From NCBI RefSeq assembly GCF_900104185.1, contig NZ_FNIZ01000018.1, forward strand, positions 30,785 through 94,784: a stretch of 64,000 nucleotides of DNA. The letters are read 5' to 3'. Shown one piece after another: positions 25,257-33,030 of this stretch. Origin of the DNA: Halobacillus aidingensis. Its GTDB lineage: Bacteria > Bacillota > Bacilli > Bacillales > Halobacillaceae. The notes under the pieces are model-generated. The model did no database searches. It had not been told where the DNA came from and was given only the letters and a program-made list of their open reading frames with translations. A program made the translations under genes and the position numbers. Position 1 is the stretch's first letter. Each line of letters starts with the position of its first letter.

Positions 25257-26672
25257 ATGAAGAAAATCATCAAAAATGGAACGATTGTGACGGCCGCTGA
25301 TACGTACAAAGCAGACATTCTCATTGAAAATGAAAAAATTGCTCTGATCGGTCAGGATTTGACCGATCCTTCAGCTGAGGTCGTCGATGCTGAAGGTAAC
25401 TACATTTTCCCTGGTGGTATCGACCCACACACGCACCTCGAAATGCCTTTTGGGGGAACGGTCAGTAAGGATGACTTTGAAACAGGTACCATAGCCGCTG
25501 CTCACGGGGGAACGACCACGGTCATCGACTTCTGTCTGACAGACAAAGGCAAGCCACTACAAAATTCCATTGATCAGTGGCACGCGAAATCCAAGGATAA
25601 ATCCGTTATCGACTACAGCTTCCATTTGATGATTGGTGAAATGAACGATAGTGTCCTAGAGCAGCTTCCAAGTGTCATAGAAGATGAAGGCATTACATCA
25701 TTCAAGGTTTTCATGGCTTATAAAAATGTATTCCAGGCTGATGACGGCACCCTTTTCCGTACCTTAGAACAAGCGAAAAAACTTGGCGCCTTAGTCATGG
25801 TCCACGCGGAAAACGGCGATGTGATCGAGCATTTAGTTAATAAAGCATTGGAAGCAGGACAAACCGATCCGATTTATCATGCACTGACGCGACCGCCTGA
25901 AGTAGAAGGGGAAGCAACAGGGCGTGCAGCAGAATTAACAGGACTTGCTGACTCCCAGCTTTATGTTGTTCACGTGACATGTGAAGAGGCGGTAGAAGCC
26001 ATCGCGAAAGCTCGCAAAAAAGGCTATAACGTCACAGGTGAAACGTGCCCGCAATACTTGGTGCTCGATCAAAGTTACTTAGAAAAACCAAACTTCGAAG
26101 GCGCAAAGTATGTGTGGTCTCCGCCACTTCGTGAAAAGCACCATCAGGAAGTATTATGGAAGGCACTTAAGACAGGGGATCTGCAAACACTTGGTTCCGA
26201 TCAGTGCTCCTTTGACTTTAAAGGTCAGAAAGACTTAGGAAAAGGGGACTTCACGAAGATCCCGAACGGTGGGCCTATCATTGAAGATCGCGTAAGCATT
26301 CTTTTCTCTGAAGGGGTGAAAAAAGGAAGAATTTCGCTGAACGAGTTTGTAGACATTACGTCCACGAAAATCGCGAAGACATTCGGATTGTTCCCACAAA
26401 AAGGTACGATTTCGGTCGGCGCAGATGCGGATATTGTCATCTTCGACCCAAGTGTAGAACGGACGATCTCCGTTGAAACGAGTCACATGGCTGCCGATTA
26501 CAATCCTTTTGAAGGAATGAAAGTGACGGGACAACCGGTCAGTGTATTATCCCGTGGTGATTTTGTCATTAAGAATAAAGAATTTGTCGGTAAACTTGGC
26601 AAAGGAAACTATTTGAAACGTTCCCGTTACGGGGAATTGACATCCTCCAAAGAAGAACTTTATCAGAAGTAA
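25257..26672 (+). CDS. hydA: Dihydropyrimidinase
   Basis: 471-aa cyclic amidohydrolase that opens dihydrouracil/dihydrothymine to the N-carbamoyl amino acid. Metal ligands are visible: PHTH at 57-60, the lysine expected to be carbamylated K150 in TSFKVFMAY, HAENGD at about 184-189, VHVTCEEA, and LGSDQCSFD near 320. Length and motifs match D-hydantoinase/dihydropyrimidinase. GGAGGG precedes the ATG, 18 bases after preA. A Rho-independent terminator follows, so preT-preA-hydA may be one unit. Confidence 0.94.
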   Translation: MKKIIKNGTIVTAADTYKADILIENEKIALIGQDLTDPSAEVVDAEGNYIFPGGIDPHTHLEMPFGGTVSKDDFETGTIAAAHGGTTTVIDFCLTDKGKPLQNSIDQWHAKSKDKSVIDYSFHLMIGEMNDSVLEQLPSVIEDEGITSFKVFMAYKNVFQADDGTLFRTLEQAKKLGALVMVHAENGDVIEHLVNKALEAGQTDPIYHALTRPPEVEGEATGRAAELTGLADSQLYVVHVTCEEAVEAIAKARKKGYNVTGETCPQYLVLDQSYLEKPNFEGAKYVWSPPLREKHHQEVLWKALKTGDLQTLGSDQCSFDFKGQKDLGKGDFTKIPNGGPIIEDRVSILFSEGVKKGRISLNEFVDITSTKIAKTFGLFPQKGTISVGADADIVIFDPSVERTISVETSHMAADYNPFEGMKVTGQPVSVLSRGDFVIKNKEFVGKLGKGNYLKRSRYGELTSSKEELYQK

Positions 26673-26695
26673 CCTGTCCGTATGCCATGGAATAT

Positions 26696-26733
26696 AGGCT
26701 GCCTCGCTTCATTCAAAGCCGGGCAGCCTTTTA
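26696..26733 (+). terminator. Terminator between hydA and the permease gene
   Basis: AGGCTGCC / GGCAGCCT stem with 17-base loop, followed by TTTT. It probably lowers rather than abolishes transcription into the permease. Confidence 0.7.
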
Positions 26734-26764
26734 AAAAACAGGTATAGGTAGGAGGAGTCCAATA

Positions 26765-28258
26765 ATGGACAAAAAGACAAATCATTTGATGTCCCCGGAT
26801 TTAATGCCCATCCCGCACAGTGAGAAAAAGATTAGTACCCTTGGCTTTACATTCATGTGGGTGGGTATGGCTGTTGTTTTGGCCGCTTTCGCCATTGGTG
26901 GAGCGGGTGTGCAGGAAATTTCATTAATCTGGGTCGTTCTTGGAACTTTATTGGGAACGATTCTAATCGGTCTTGCAATCACTGTCACGGCTGATATTGG
27001 AATTGAACATGGTATATCATTTCCGGTATATATGCGGGCACCTTTTGGAACACTCGGTACCCATTTCCCTTCCGTCGTCCGCGGGGTCGCTGCATCGATG
27101 TGGTTCGGGATTAATACATTCTTCGGTTCAACCGCTATCAATGGAATTCTAAACATCTTATTCGGTTTTGATAATTGGTTCGTTTGTTACATTCTTTTTG
27201 CTTTATTCCAACTGTTTAATACGGCATTAGGGATTAAAGCGGTAGAAAAATTTGCTGACCTTGCTGCACCGATCATCATTTTGATTGGAGTGTGGATGTA
27301 TTTCACACTTGCTGGTACAGCAACTGAACAGGGAAGAGACATTTGGGGATGGGTGGAAAGCCCTGTCACCGGAGGAGCTGCTTTTACAGCATTTGTGGTA
27401 GTCGTAGTCGGAAATATGGGCTACTGGGCAACCCTTGCTGCAGACATTTCTTCCATCTCTCGCTTTATAAAAGCACCGAAAAATGAGCGTAACTGGATTA
27501 AGCGAAACAAAGGTGCTCTAGTTGGTAGTCTTGTAGCGTTACCATTAACACAAACATTCATTGTCGTCCTTGGTGCGGTATCGTACATTGCTGTTTCCAA
27601 CTTCGACCCTGTTGTCGCTTTGCAGGAGTCAGCGAGCGGTCTGGTCCTCGGAATTCTTCTATTAATGATTGTTCTTGCCCAGTGGTCGACAAACGTGTCA
27701 GCCAACATCGTACCTGCGGCCACCATCTTTTCAAATGTAGGCGGACCGAAACTGCCATTCTGGGCCGGCGTTTTCATCGCAGGTCTAGTGGGGACAGTCA
27801 TCCAGCCATGGAGTATTTTTAACCTATTGATCCCTGTTTTATTGATTGCCGCAGCCATTCTCTCTGTTATTGTAGGAATCATTTTTGCCGATTACTACTT
27901 ATTGAGAAAGCGGAGAATGAACGTCTATGATTTGTATAAACCCGGCGGACAATTCCGGTATGACGGAGGCATCAACTGGGCTGGCATTATTTCATGGGTC
28001 ATTGGAAGTGCCTTCGCCTATACGTTCTCAACCTATTCTTTCTTCGTCGGATTTGGCGTAGGTGCCCTATGTTATTACTTATTAGCCAAGCATTGGTATT
28101 TCAAAAAACATCCCCAGGCAGAAATCGATAACCCAAGTGACGATGAATATCTCGGCATAACCGTAGGTCGGGACTGGGTTATCGGAGAAAAATTCGTAGA
28201 AGAAAAGCTGGGACGCAAGACAGGTACAGAAGGGTCCACAAGGAAAATAGATGCTTAA
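26765..28258 (+). CDS. NCS1-family permease, probably for uracil or a related base
   Basis: 497-aa transporter with 12 hydrophobic segments and NCS1 landmarks: the N-terminal NHLMSPDLMPIPHSEKKIS, GIEHGISFPVYMRAPFGTLG at the end of helix 2, and WFGINTFFGSTAINGIL. NCS1 members import nucleobases, hydantoins, allantoin or thiamine. Location between dihydropyrimidinase and the small orphan gene suggests uracil or dihydropyrimidine uptake, but specificity cannot be read. The hydrophilic tail of about 45 residues is acidic and basic mixed. AGGAGG precedes the ATG. Confidence 0.88.
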   Translation: MDKKTNHLMSPDLMPIPHSEKKISTLGFTFMWVGMAVVLAAFAIGGAGVQEISLIWVVLGTLLGTILIGLAITVTADIGIEHGISFPVYMRAPFGTLGTHFPSVVRGVAASMWFGINTFFGSTAINGILNILFGFDNWFVCYILFALFQLFNTALGIKAVEKFADLAAPIIILIGVWMYFTLAGTATEQGRDIWGWVESPVTGGAAFTAFVVVVVGNMGYWATLAADISSISRFIKAPKNERNWIKRNKGALVGSLVALPLTQTFIVVLGAVSYIAVSNFDPVVALQESASGLVLGILLLMIVLAQWSTNVSANIVPAATIFSNVGGPKLPFWAGVFIAGLVGTVIQPWSIFNLLIPVLLIAAAILSVIVGIIFADYYLLRKRRMNVYDLYKPGGQFRYDGGINWAGIISWVIGSAFAYTFSTYSFFVGFGVGALCYYLLAKHWYFKKHPQAEIDNPSDDEYLGITVGRDWVIGEKFVEEKLGRKTGTEGSTRKIDA

Positions 28259-28273
28259 CAAGGAGGAATTGAA

Positions 28274-28510
28274 ATGTCTGACCATCGTGAGTTTGAAGCA
28301 GAACGGGAAAAGATTGATTTCTTATTAGAACAGGGTTATGTCATTAGTGGAGTCACCGAAAATTTAAGCGGGGCTTTTGTGGAGTTTGAGTATAAAGGAA
28401 ACAAACCTGATAAAAGTGAGAAGGAACGCCTTCACATCCTGCACCCGGATACGAGGAAATATTTCTCTACCATTCTCGTCCAACAACAGAAAAAACAGAG
28501 TGTTAAATAG
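28274..28510 (+). CDS. Small orphan protein of the pyrimidine locus
   Basis: 78 aa, no family recognised. A charged, soluble protein (MSDHREFEAEREKIDFLLE) with a predicted helix, then beta-like segments (YVISGVTENLSGAFVEFEYK). Strong AAGGAGG before the ATG, 15 bases after the permease stop and followed by a strong terminator, so it is the last gene of the permease transcript. Possible roles are an accessory protein of the permease or of an enzyme of the pathway, but nothing in the sequence decides this. Confidence 0.7.
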   Translation: MSDHREFEAEREKIDFLLEQGYVISGVTENLSGAFVEFEYKGNKPDKSEKERLHILHPDTRKYFSTILVQQQKKQSVK

Positions 28511-28552
28511 AAGAAAGAGGATTGGCTCCCCGCCAATCCTCTTTCTTCTATT
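28510..28552 (+). terminator. Terminator after the permease-orphan unit
   Basis: Perfect 16-bp stem GAAGAAAGAGGATTGG with a 7-base loop, then TATTT. Confidence 0.9.
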
Positions 28553-28578
28553 TCATCTACATCTTACACATAAGCTCC

Positions 28579-29190
28579 CGATTGTGGAAGACTTAGTTTC
28601 GAGACTTTTGTTGAGTGGATGGGGACTGCGGGGAATAGCTCGCTTTCCGCGGGAGCGCGGTGAGCCTCCTGTGGGGTCTCACCAAGCACTTTTTTCCCGC
28701 AGGAGTCTCGCCATTCCCCTCCGCCCACTTGCCGGAAGAGATTCTCGAAACTACCTTCCAGTAATAGGAGCTTTTATGGTTAAGAATCCTATATCGACGT
28801 GGGTTAAGGAAGATTTTTACACAGAACTAGGCAGGGTACTTTAAGAGCAATTTCGAGAACCTCATATGGTAAAGGGGCGGAGGGAAACGGTGAGACTCCT
28901 ACCTTAAGTGTGCAGGCGCCTTGGTCAGCGGCGTATGGACTGGACTGAGCTGGAGGAGATAAAGGAAACACGAAGAGCGGAGCGATTCGATGTTGACTTA
29001 TCGTACAGAAGCGAGGGAAGTCTCACTAGCCGCTAGGCGCCGGAACCGGATATCTAAGGGGAAGTGCGTGGTAGATGAGACCCCGCAGAGCGTTAGCTCG
29101 AGGAGGCTCATCACTCGCCCACGGAAAGCGAACCTTTTCCCGGAGCCCCTAAACACCCACGAAAATCTCGAAATCAAGTCTTCCATAAAC
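28579..29190. repeat. Interspersed inverted-arm repeat, copy R3 (with nested insert)
   Basis: Third copy, between the 78-aa gene and the PucR gene. The left end CGATTGTGGAAGACTTAGTT faces an inverted right end CTCGAAATCAAGTCTTCCAT. The inner arms contain GCTCGCTTTCCGCGGGAGCG and GGAGTCTCGCCATTCCCC. The spacer at 28770-28870 matches R4, defining an R3/R4 subgroup apart from R1/R2. The right arm is split at 28901 by a 157-bp insert. No coding region is credible here. Confidence 0.88.
28901..29058 (+). mobile_element. Nested ~157-nt non-coding insert, copy 2
   Basis: Flanks GAGACTCCT and GGGAAGTGCGTGGTAGATGA are contiguous in R4 (GAGACTCCT-GT-GGGAAGTGCG), so R4 is an empty site. The insert begins ACCTTA and ends CTAAGG, giving short CCTTA/TAAGG ends. 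Pairings GGCGCCT/AGGCGCC and AGCGGC/GCCGCT enclose a conserved core with GGAGATAAAGGAAACACGAA. No frame looks coding. Strand is arbitrary. Confidence 0.7.
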
Positions 29191-29318
29191 CTGCCAGTTT
29201 GATGAAGATTGAGAGAATTGTTAGATTCACTAGGACTATTAAACTTTTTTGTAAGAAAATCTCACAATCTATTAGATTTTTCTGAATAATTGTTGTACTT
29301 TAAAAGAGGGGTCATTCA

Positions 29319-30905
29319 ATGAACGAACACATGTCGATTGAAAACATCCTGAAAAGGGACCATTTCGCTTCTGCTGAAGTTATTGCTGGTCGGAAGGGGA
29401 TCGACCGGTTGGTCAAATGGGTTCACGTTTTTGAAATGATCGAAGTGAGAAAGAACTTGAAAGGTGGAGAGCTTGTCCTTTCGACAGGATTTGGCTGGAA
29501 GGATGATCATGAGCTTTTTCTCCATTTATTAAAACAATTAGTCGAAAAAGAAGTAGCCGGAATTTGTATCGAAATCGGGAGTTTTGTTGATTACATACGC
29601 CAGGAAGCGATCGATTATGCGGAAGCCAACGATTTTCCGATCATCTTATTCCGGGAAGAAGTTTCTTTTGTGGAAATTACTCAAGATATTCATGCGGATC
29701 TCATCAATCAGCAATACGAATTCATTACGAATTTAGAAGATTATTCGCAACGGCTGAATAAACGGTTGTTATCCATTGATAACTACTTTGAGATTCTAAA
29801 AAACTTGCAGCAATATGTGAATTGCCAGCTCGTCTATATTGCCAAGGATCATACGGTCGTCACGATCCCAGCCTTGAGAGAGAAAGAACGCGAGCAAGTA
29901 TTGATGGAGCTCGGCAAGCCAGATGGGGGATCGAGAAGAGTTTTAAAACAGCCGGTGCAAGTATTCGATCGGGAATTTGCGAATATTTACTTATTGTCCA
30001 ACCGTAGAGAGTTCGGTGAATTCGAGTCTTTATTATTGGACAGGACGGGGACTGCGCTTGCGCAATACTTATTAAGAGAACTTTATACGGAAGAAAAAAG
30101 AAAAGCAAAAGAAACAGAGTGGCTGACAGAGTGGCTGCAGGGAGAGCATGAAGAAGAGGAGATTCGTGACAGACTTGCCGTCTACAAACTGGATAAAACT
30201 GTAAAAGGGGCGATTGTACTTACCATTAAGTTGAATATGGTGGACAGACAGAAATCCAACCCTGACGTCACCTATATGAACATGCTCATCCACAATATTT
30301 TTGACCAGAACGGTTATTATGTTTTTCCGGTAGAGAAGCGGCATCAGCTTACTTTCATTCTGTTGAATCGGAAAGAAGCTGAAGATTGGAAGAAGCGAGT
30401 CAAACGCGGGGTTGAGCGACTACAGAAAATCAGCCTCTTGAATGATTCATGCATATCCTCTTTTCAAATCGCTGTTGGTAAATACGTGAAAGACCTGTAC
30501 AAGTTGCATGAAAGCTTTCAAACGGCACAGGAAACTTTGACTTTACAGGAGAAGCTCCCGGAAAGTCAGTCCAAATTTTTTTACGATGACTTACACATGT
30601 ACCGATTAATTTCACTCGTCCATCAACACAGCAACCTTGATGGATTAGTTGAAGAGTACTTAGAACCGATTATTAAGTATGATGAAAAGAATAACACGAA
30701 CCTCCTTGAGACATTAAGGGTTTATTTGGCGTGCAATGGATCTAAAAAAGAAACCGCTTCCAAAGTTTTTGTTGTCCGTCAGACGTTATATCATCGCCTG
30801 GAGAAGTTAGAAAAACTGCTGGGACCTGATTTTATGGAATGTGAAAAAAGACAGGTCATCGAGTTTGCTCTCCTAGCCTACGAATACCAAAGAGCCGTCA
30901 CCTAA
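29319..30905 (+). CDS. PucR-family transcriptional regulator
   Basis: 528-aa regulator, probably of the pyrimidine genes around it. An N-terminal PucR ligand-sensing domain (residues 1-125: VIAGRKGIDRLVKWVHVFEM, LKGGELVLSTGFGW) is followed by a middle GGDEF-like/linker region and a C-terminal HTH_30 helix-turn-helix (about 470-515: LACNGSKKETASKVFVVRQT). Relatives in Firmicutes activate purine, pyrimidine or hydantoin catabolism when substrate is present. A purine-rich AAAGAGGGG lies before the ATG. It is flanked by repeats R3 and R4 and has its own terminator, so it is a single-gene unit. Confidence 0.88.
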   Translation: MNEHMSIENILKRDHFASAEVIAGRKGIDRLVKWVHVFEMIEVRKNLKGGELVLSTGFGWKDDHELFLHLLKQLVEKEVAGICIEIGSFVDYIRQEAIDYAEANDFPIILFREEVSFVEITQDIHADLINQQYEFITNLEDYSQRLNKRLLSIDNYFEILKNLQQYVNCQLVYIAKDHTVVTIPALREKEREQVLMELGKPDGGSRRVLKQPVQVFDREFANIYLLSNRREFGEFESLLLDRTGTALAQYLLRELYTEEKRKAKETEWLTEWLQGEHEEEEIRDRLAVYKLDKTVKGAIVLTIKLNMVDRQKSNPDVTYMNMLIHNIFDQNGYYVFPVEKRHQLTFILLNRKEAEDWKKRVKRGVERLQKISLLNDSCISSFQIAVGKYVKDLYKLHESFQTAQETLTLQEKLPESQSKFFYDDLHMYRLISLVHQHSNLDGLVEEYLEPIIKYDEKNNTNLLETLRVYLACNGSKKETASKVFVVRQTLYHRLEKLEKLLGPDFMECEKRQVIEFALLAYEYQRAVT

Positions 30906-30917
30906 CCAAGCTACTTC

Positions 30918-30952
30918 AAGCACTTATTCGCTTTTCGAATAAGTGTTTTTTT
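30918..30952 (+). terminator. Terminator of the PucR gene
   Basis: GCACTTATTCG / CGAATAAGTG stem, 5-base loop, seven T. Confidence 0.88.
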
Positions 30953-30978
30953 ATTATCCTTTTCCAACTCAAGCTCCC

Positions 30979-31526
30979 GATTGTGGAAGACTCAGTTTCG
31001 AGACTTTTGTTGTGTGGATGGGGGCTGCGGGTAATAGCTCGCTTTCCGCGGGAGCGCAAGGAGCACATACCGCGCATCCTTAAAGAAAGCCTTGCCCAGT
31101 TGAAATAATGAATGACATATCCTGGCCATGGATACGGGGTCAGGGAAACGACGATTTGCAGTGCTTTGAATCAGTCAGTAGAAAAACACACATGTTCGTG
31201 TCTCCATTCGTTTTTCATGCGGACGTTTCCCAGACCCTGTTCCCACGCTTTATTTGTGCAGGATGCATGATTAAAACAACCCTATAACGGCGTGGGTGAA
31301 CAGGCCTTCATTACAGAGCTCGGCAGGTTACTGTTAAAGGGATTTTGAGAACCTCGTATGGCAAAGGGGCGGAGGGAAACGGTGAGACTCCTGTGGGAAG
31401 TGCGTGGTAGATGAGACCCCGCAGAGCGTTAGCTCGAGGAGGCTCATCACTCGCCCACGGAAAGCGAACCTTTTCCCGGAGCCCTAAACTCCCACAAACG
31501 TCTCGAAATCAAGTCTTCAACAATAC
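30979..31526. repeat. Interspersed inverted-arm repeat, copy R4 (left arm replaced)
   Basis: Fourth copy, close to R3 in its first 80 bases and from about 31268 to the end, where R3 matches except for the nested insert. From 31058 to 31267 its left arm is replaced by unrelated sequence of about 210 bases that contains an imperfect 13-bp inverted pair, 31138-31150 with 31224-31236. R4 shows the undisturbed insertion site used by the nested element in R3. No gene is seen in this 0.7-kb gap. Confidence 0.85.
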
Positions 31527-31581
31527 TGCCATATTGTTTAATAAGCTCTCTTGTCATTATGTGAAAGTGGGGAGATGACTG

Positions 31582-31603
31582 TTTGACACAATGTCTAATG
31601 AAA
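31582..31603 (+). promoter_or_regulatory. Candidate regulator site before the aminotransferase gene
   Basis: TTTGACA-CAATGTCTAATGAAA matches the motif at 21348 at 17 of 22 positions; TCTAAT sits where that copy has TATAAT. It lies 64 bases before the start codon. Likely target of the pathway regulator, by inference. Confidence 0.45.
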
Positions 31604-31667
31604 GCACGCCTCAAATATTAGATAATTAAGATAATTCTAACAAAAGACCATTGAGGAGGAATCTCCG

Positions 31668-33008
31668 TTGACTAAAGCTGATGTAAAAAGCGAAATGCTT
31701 TCAAAAGACGAGAAGTATGTATGGCACTCCATGAAGCCCTATAACCCTGATGCGACAATGATAGCCAAAAGTGCCAAAGGTTCCTGGATCACCGATATAG
31801 ACGGTAACCGATATTTGGATGCGATGTCAGGCTTATGGTGTGTGAACGTTGGTTATGGGCGGGAGGAGCTTGCGAAAGCAGCTTATGAACAGATCAAGGA
31901 TCTTTCTTATATGCCACTTACGCAAAGTCATGAAGCTGCGATTCAATTAGGAGAAAAAATCAATCAGCTGCTTGGTGATGATTATGTCGTCTTTTTCTCA
32001 AACAGTGGATCGGAGGCAAATGAAGCTGCGTTTAAAATGGTTCGACAATATCATCAGCAAAAAGGGGATCACTACCGGACGAAATTCATTTCAAGATATC
32101 GCGCATATCATGGAAATTCCACAAGCGCGTTAGCTGCCACGGGGCAGGCGCAGCGCAAATACAAGTACGAACCTCTAGGCCCTGGTTTTTTGCATGTCGC
32201 TCCACCTGATGAGTACCGGAATGACCATAATGAAAAAGACCGCTTTGGAGCAAAGGAAATCGACGATGTGATGACATGGGAATATAGTGAATCGATTGCT
32301 GGTGTAATCATGGAGCCGATCATTACTGGTGGTGGTGTCATTGTACCGCCAGAACAGTATATGAAAGAGGTTCAAGCCATTTGTGAAAAGCACGGAGCTC
32401 TCATGATTGTCGATGAAGTGATCTGTGGTTTCGGACGTACAGGAAAGCCGTTCGGTTTTATGAACTATGGGGTGAAGCCCGATATCATTACGATGGCGAA
32501 AGGGATTACAAGTGCGTATCTTCCTCTTTCAGCGACGGCAGTCAAACGGGAAGTATATGAAGCATTTTGTGGAGACGATACGTATGATTTCTTCCGTCAC
32601 ATCAATACCTTCGGAGGTCATCCAGCGGCTTGTGCGGTTGCACTCAAAAATATTGAGATTATGGAAAGAGAAAACTTGTTTGAGCGTTCACGGGAATTAG
32701 GAGAGGCAGCGAAAAATGATTTGAACACGCGTCTTCAAAACCATAGGCATGTGGGCAATGTGAGAGGGAAGGGGTTGCTCATCGGTATTGAGATGGTTGA
32801 AAGTAAGGAAAAGATGGAACCATTGGCTGTTGAGAAAGTCAACCAAATCATCGCTTATTGTAAGAACAAAGGAGTAATCATTGGCAAAAATGGGATGACA
32901 GTAGCCGGCTTTAACAATGTCATTACACTATCTCCTCCTTTGTCTATCGAAGAAGAAGATCTGACTCTCCTGCTGGATACCGTGGTGGAGGCGATACAAA
33001 CGTTATGA
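31668..33008 (+). CDS. Class III aminotransferase, probably beta-alanine:pyruvate
   Basis: 446-aa PLP-dependent omega-aminotransferase. Seen: the N-terminal HSMKPYNPDATMIAKSAKGS, SGSEANEAAFKMVRQYHQ for cofactor phosphate, the aspartate in MIVDEVICGFGRTG, and the PLP lysine in ITMAKGITSAYLPLSA (about residue 280). Together with the upstream genes it would convert beta-alanine and pyruvate to malonate semialdehyde and alanine. Other omega-amino substrates cannot be excluded. The start is TTG 31668 after GAGGAGG. It is cotranscribed with ald, 22 bases downstream. Confidence 0.88.
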   Translation: MTKADVKSEMLSKDEKYVWHSMKPYNPDATMIAKSAKGSWITDIDGNRYLDAMSGLWCVNVGYGREELAKAAYEQIKDLSYMPLTQSHEAAIQLGEKINQLLGDDYVVFFSNSGSEANEAAFKMVRQYHQQKGDHYRTKFISRYRAYHGNSTSALAATGQAQRKYKYEPLGPGFLHVAPPDEYRNDHNEKDRFGAKEIDDVMTWEYSESIAGVIMEPIITGGGVIVPPEQYMKEVQAICEKHGALMIVDEVICGFGRTGKPFGFMNYGVKPDIITMAKGITSAYLPLSATAVKREVYEAFCGDDTYDFFRHINTFGGHPAACAVALKNIEIMERENLFERSRELGEAAKNDLNTRLQNHRHVGNVRGKGLLIGIEMVESKEKMEPLAVEKVNQIIAYCKNKGVIIGKNGMTVAGFNNVITLSPPLSIEEEDLTLLLDTVVEAIQTL

Positions 33009-33030
33009 TCTTAATTAGGAGGTTTCTCGA

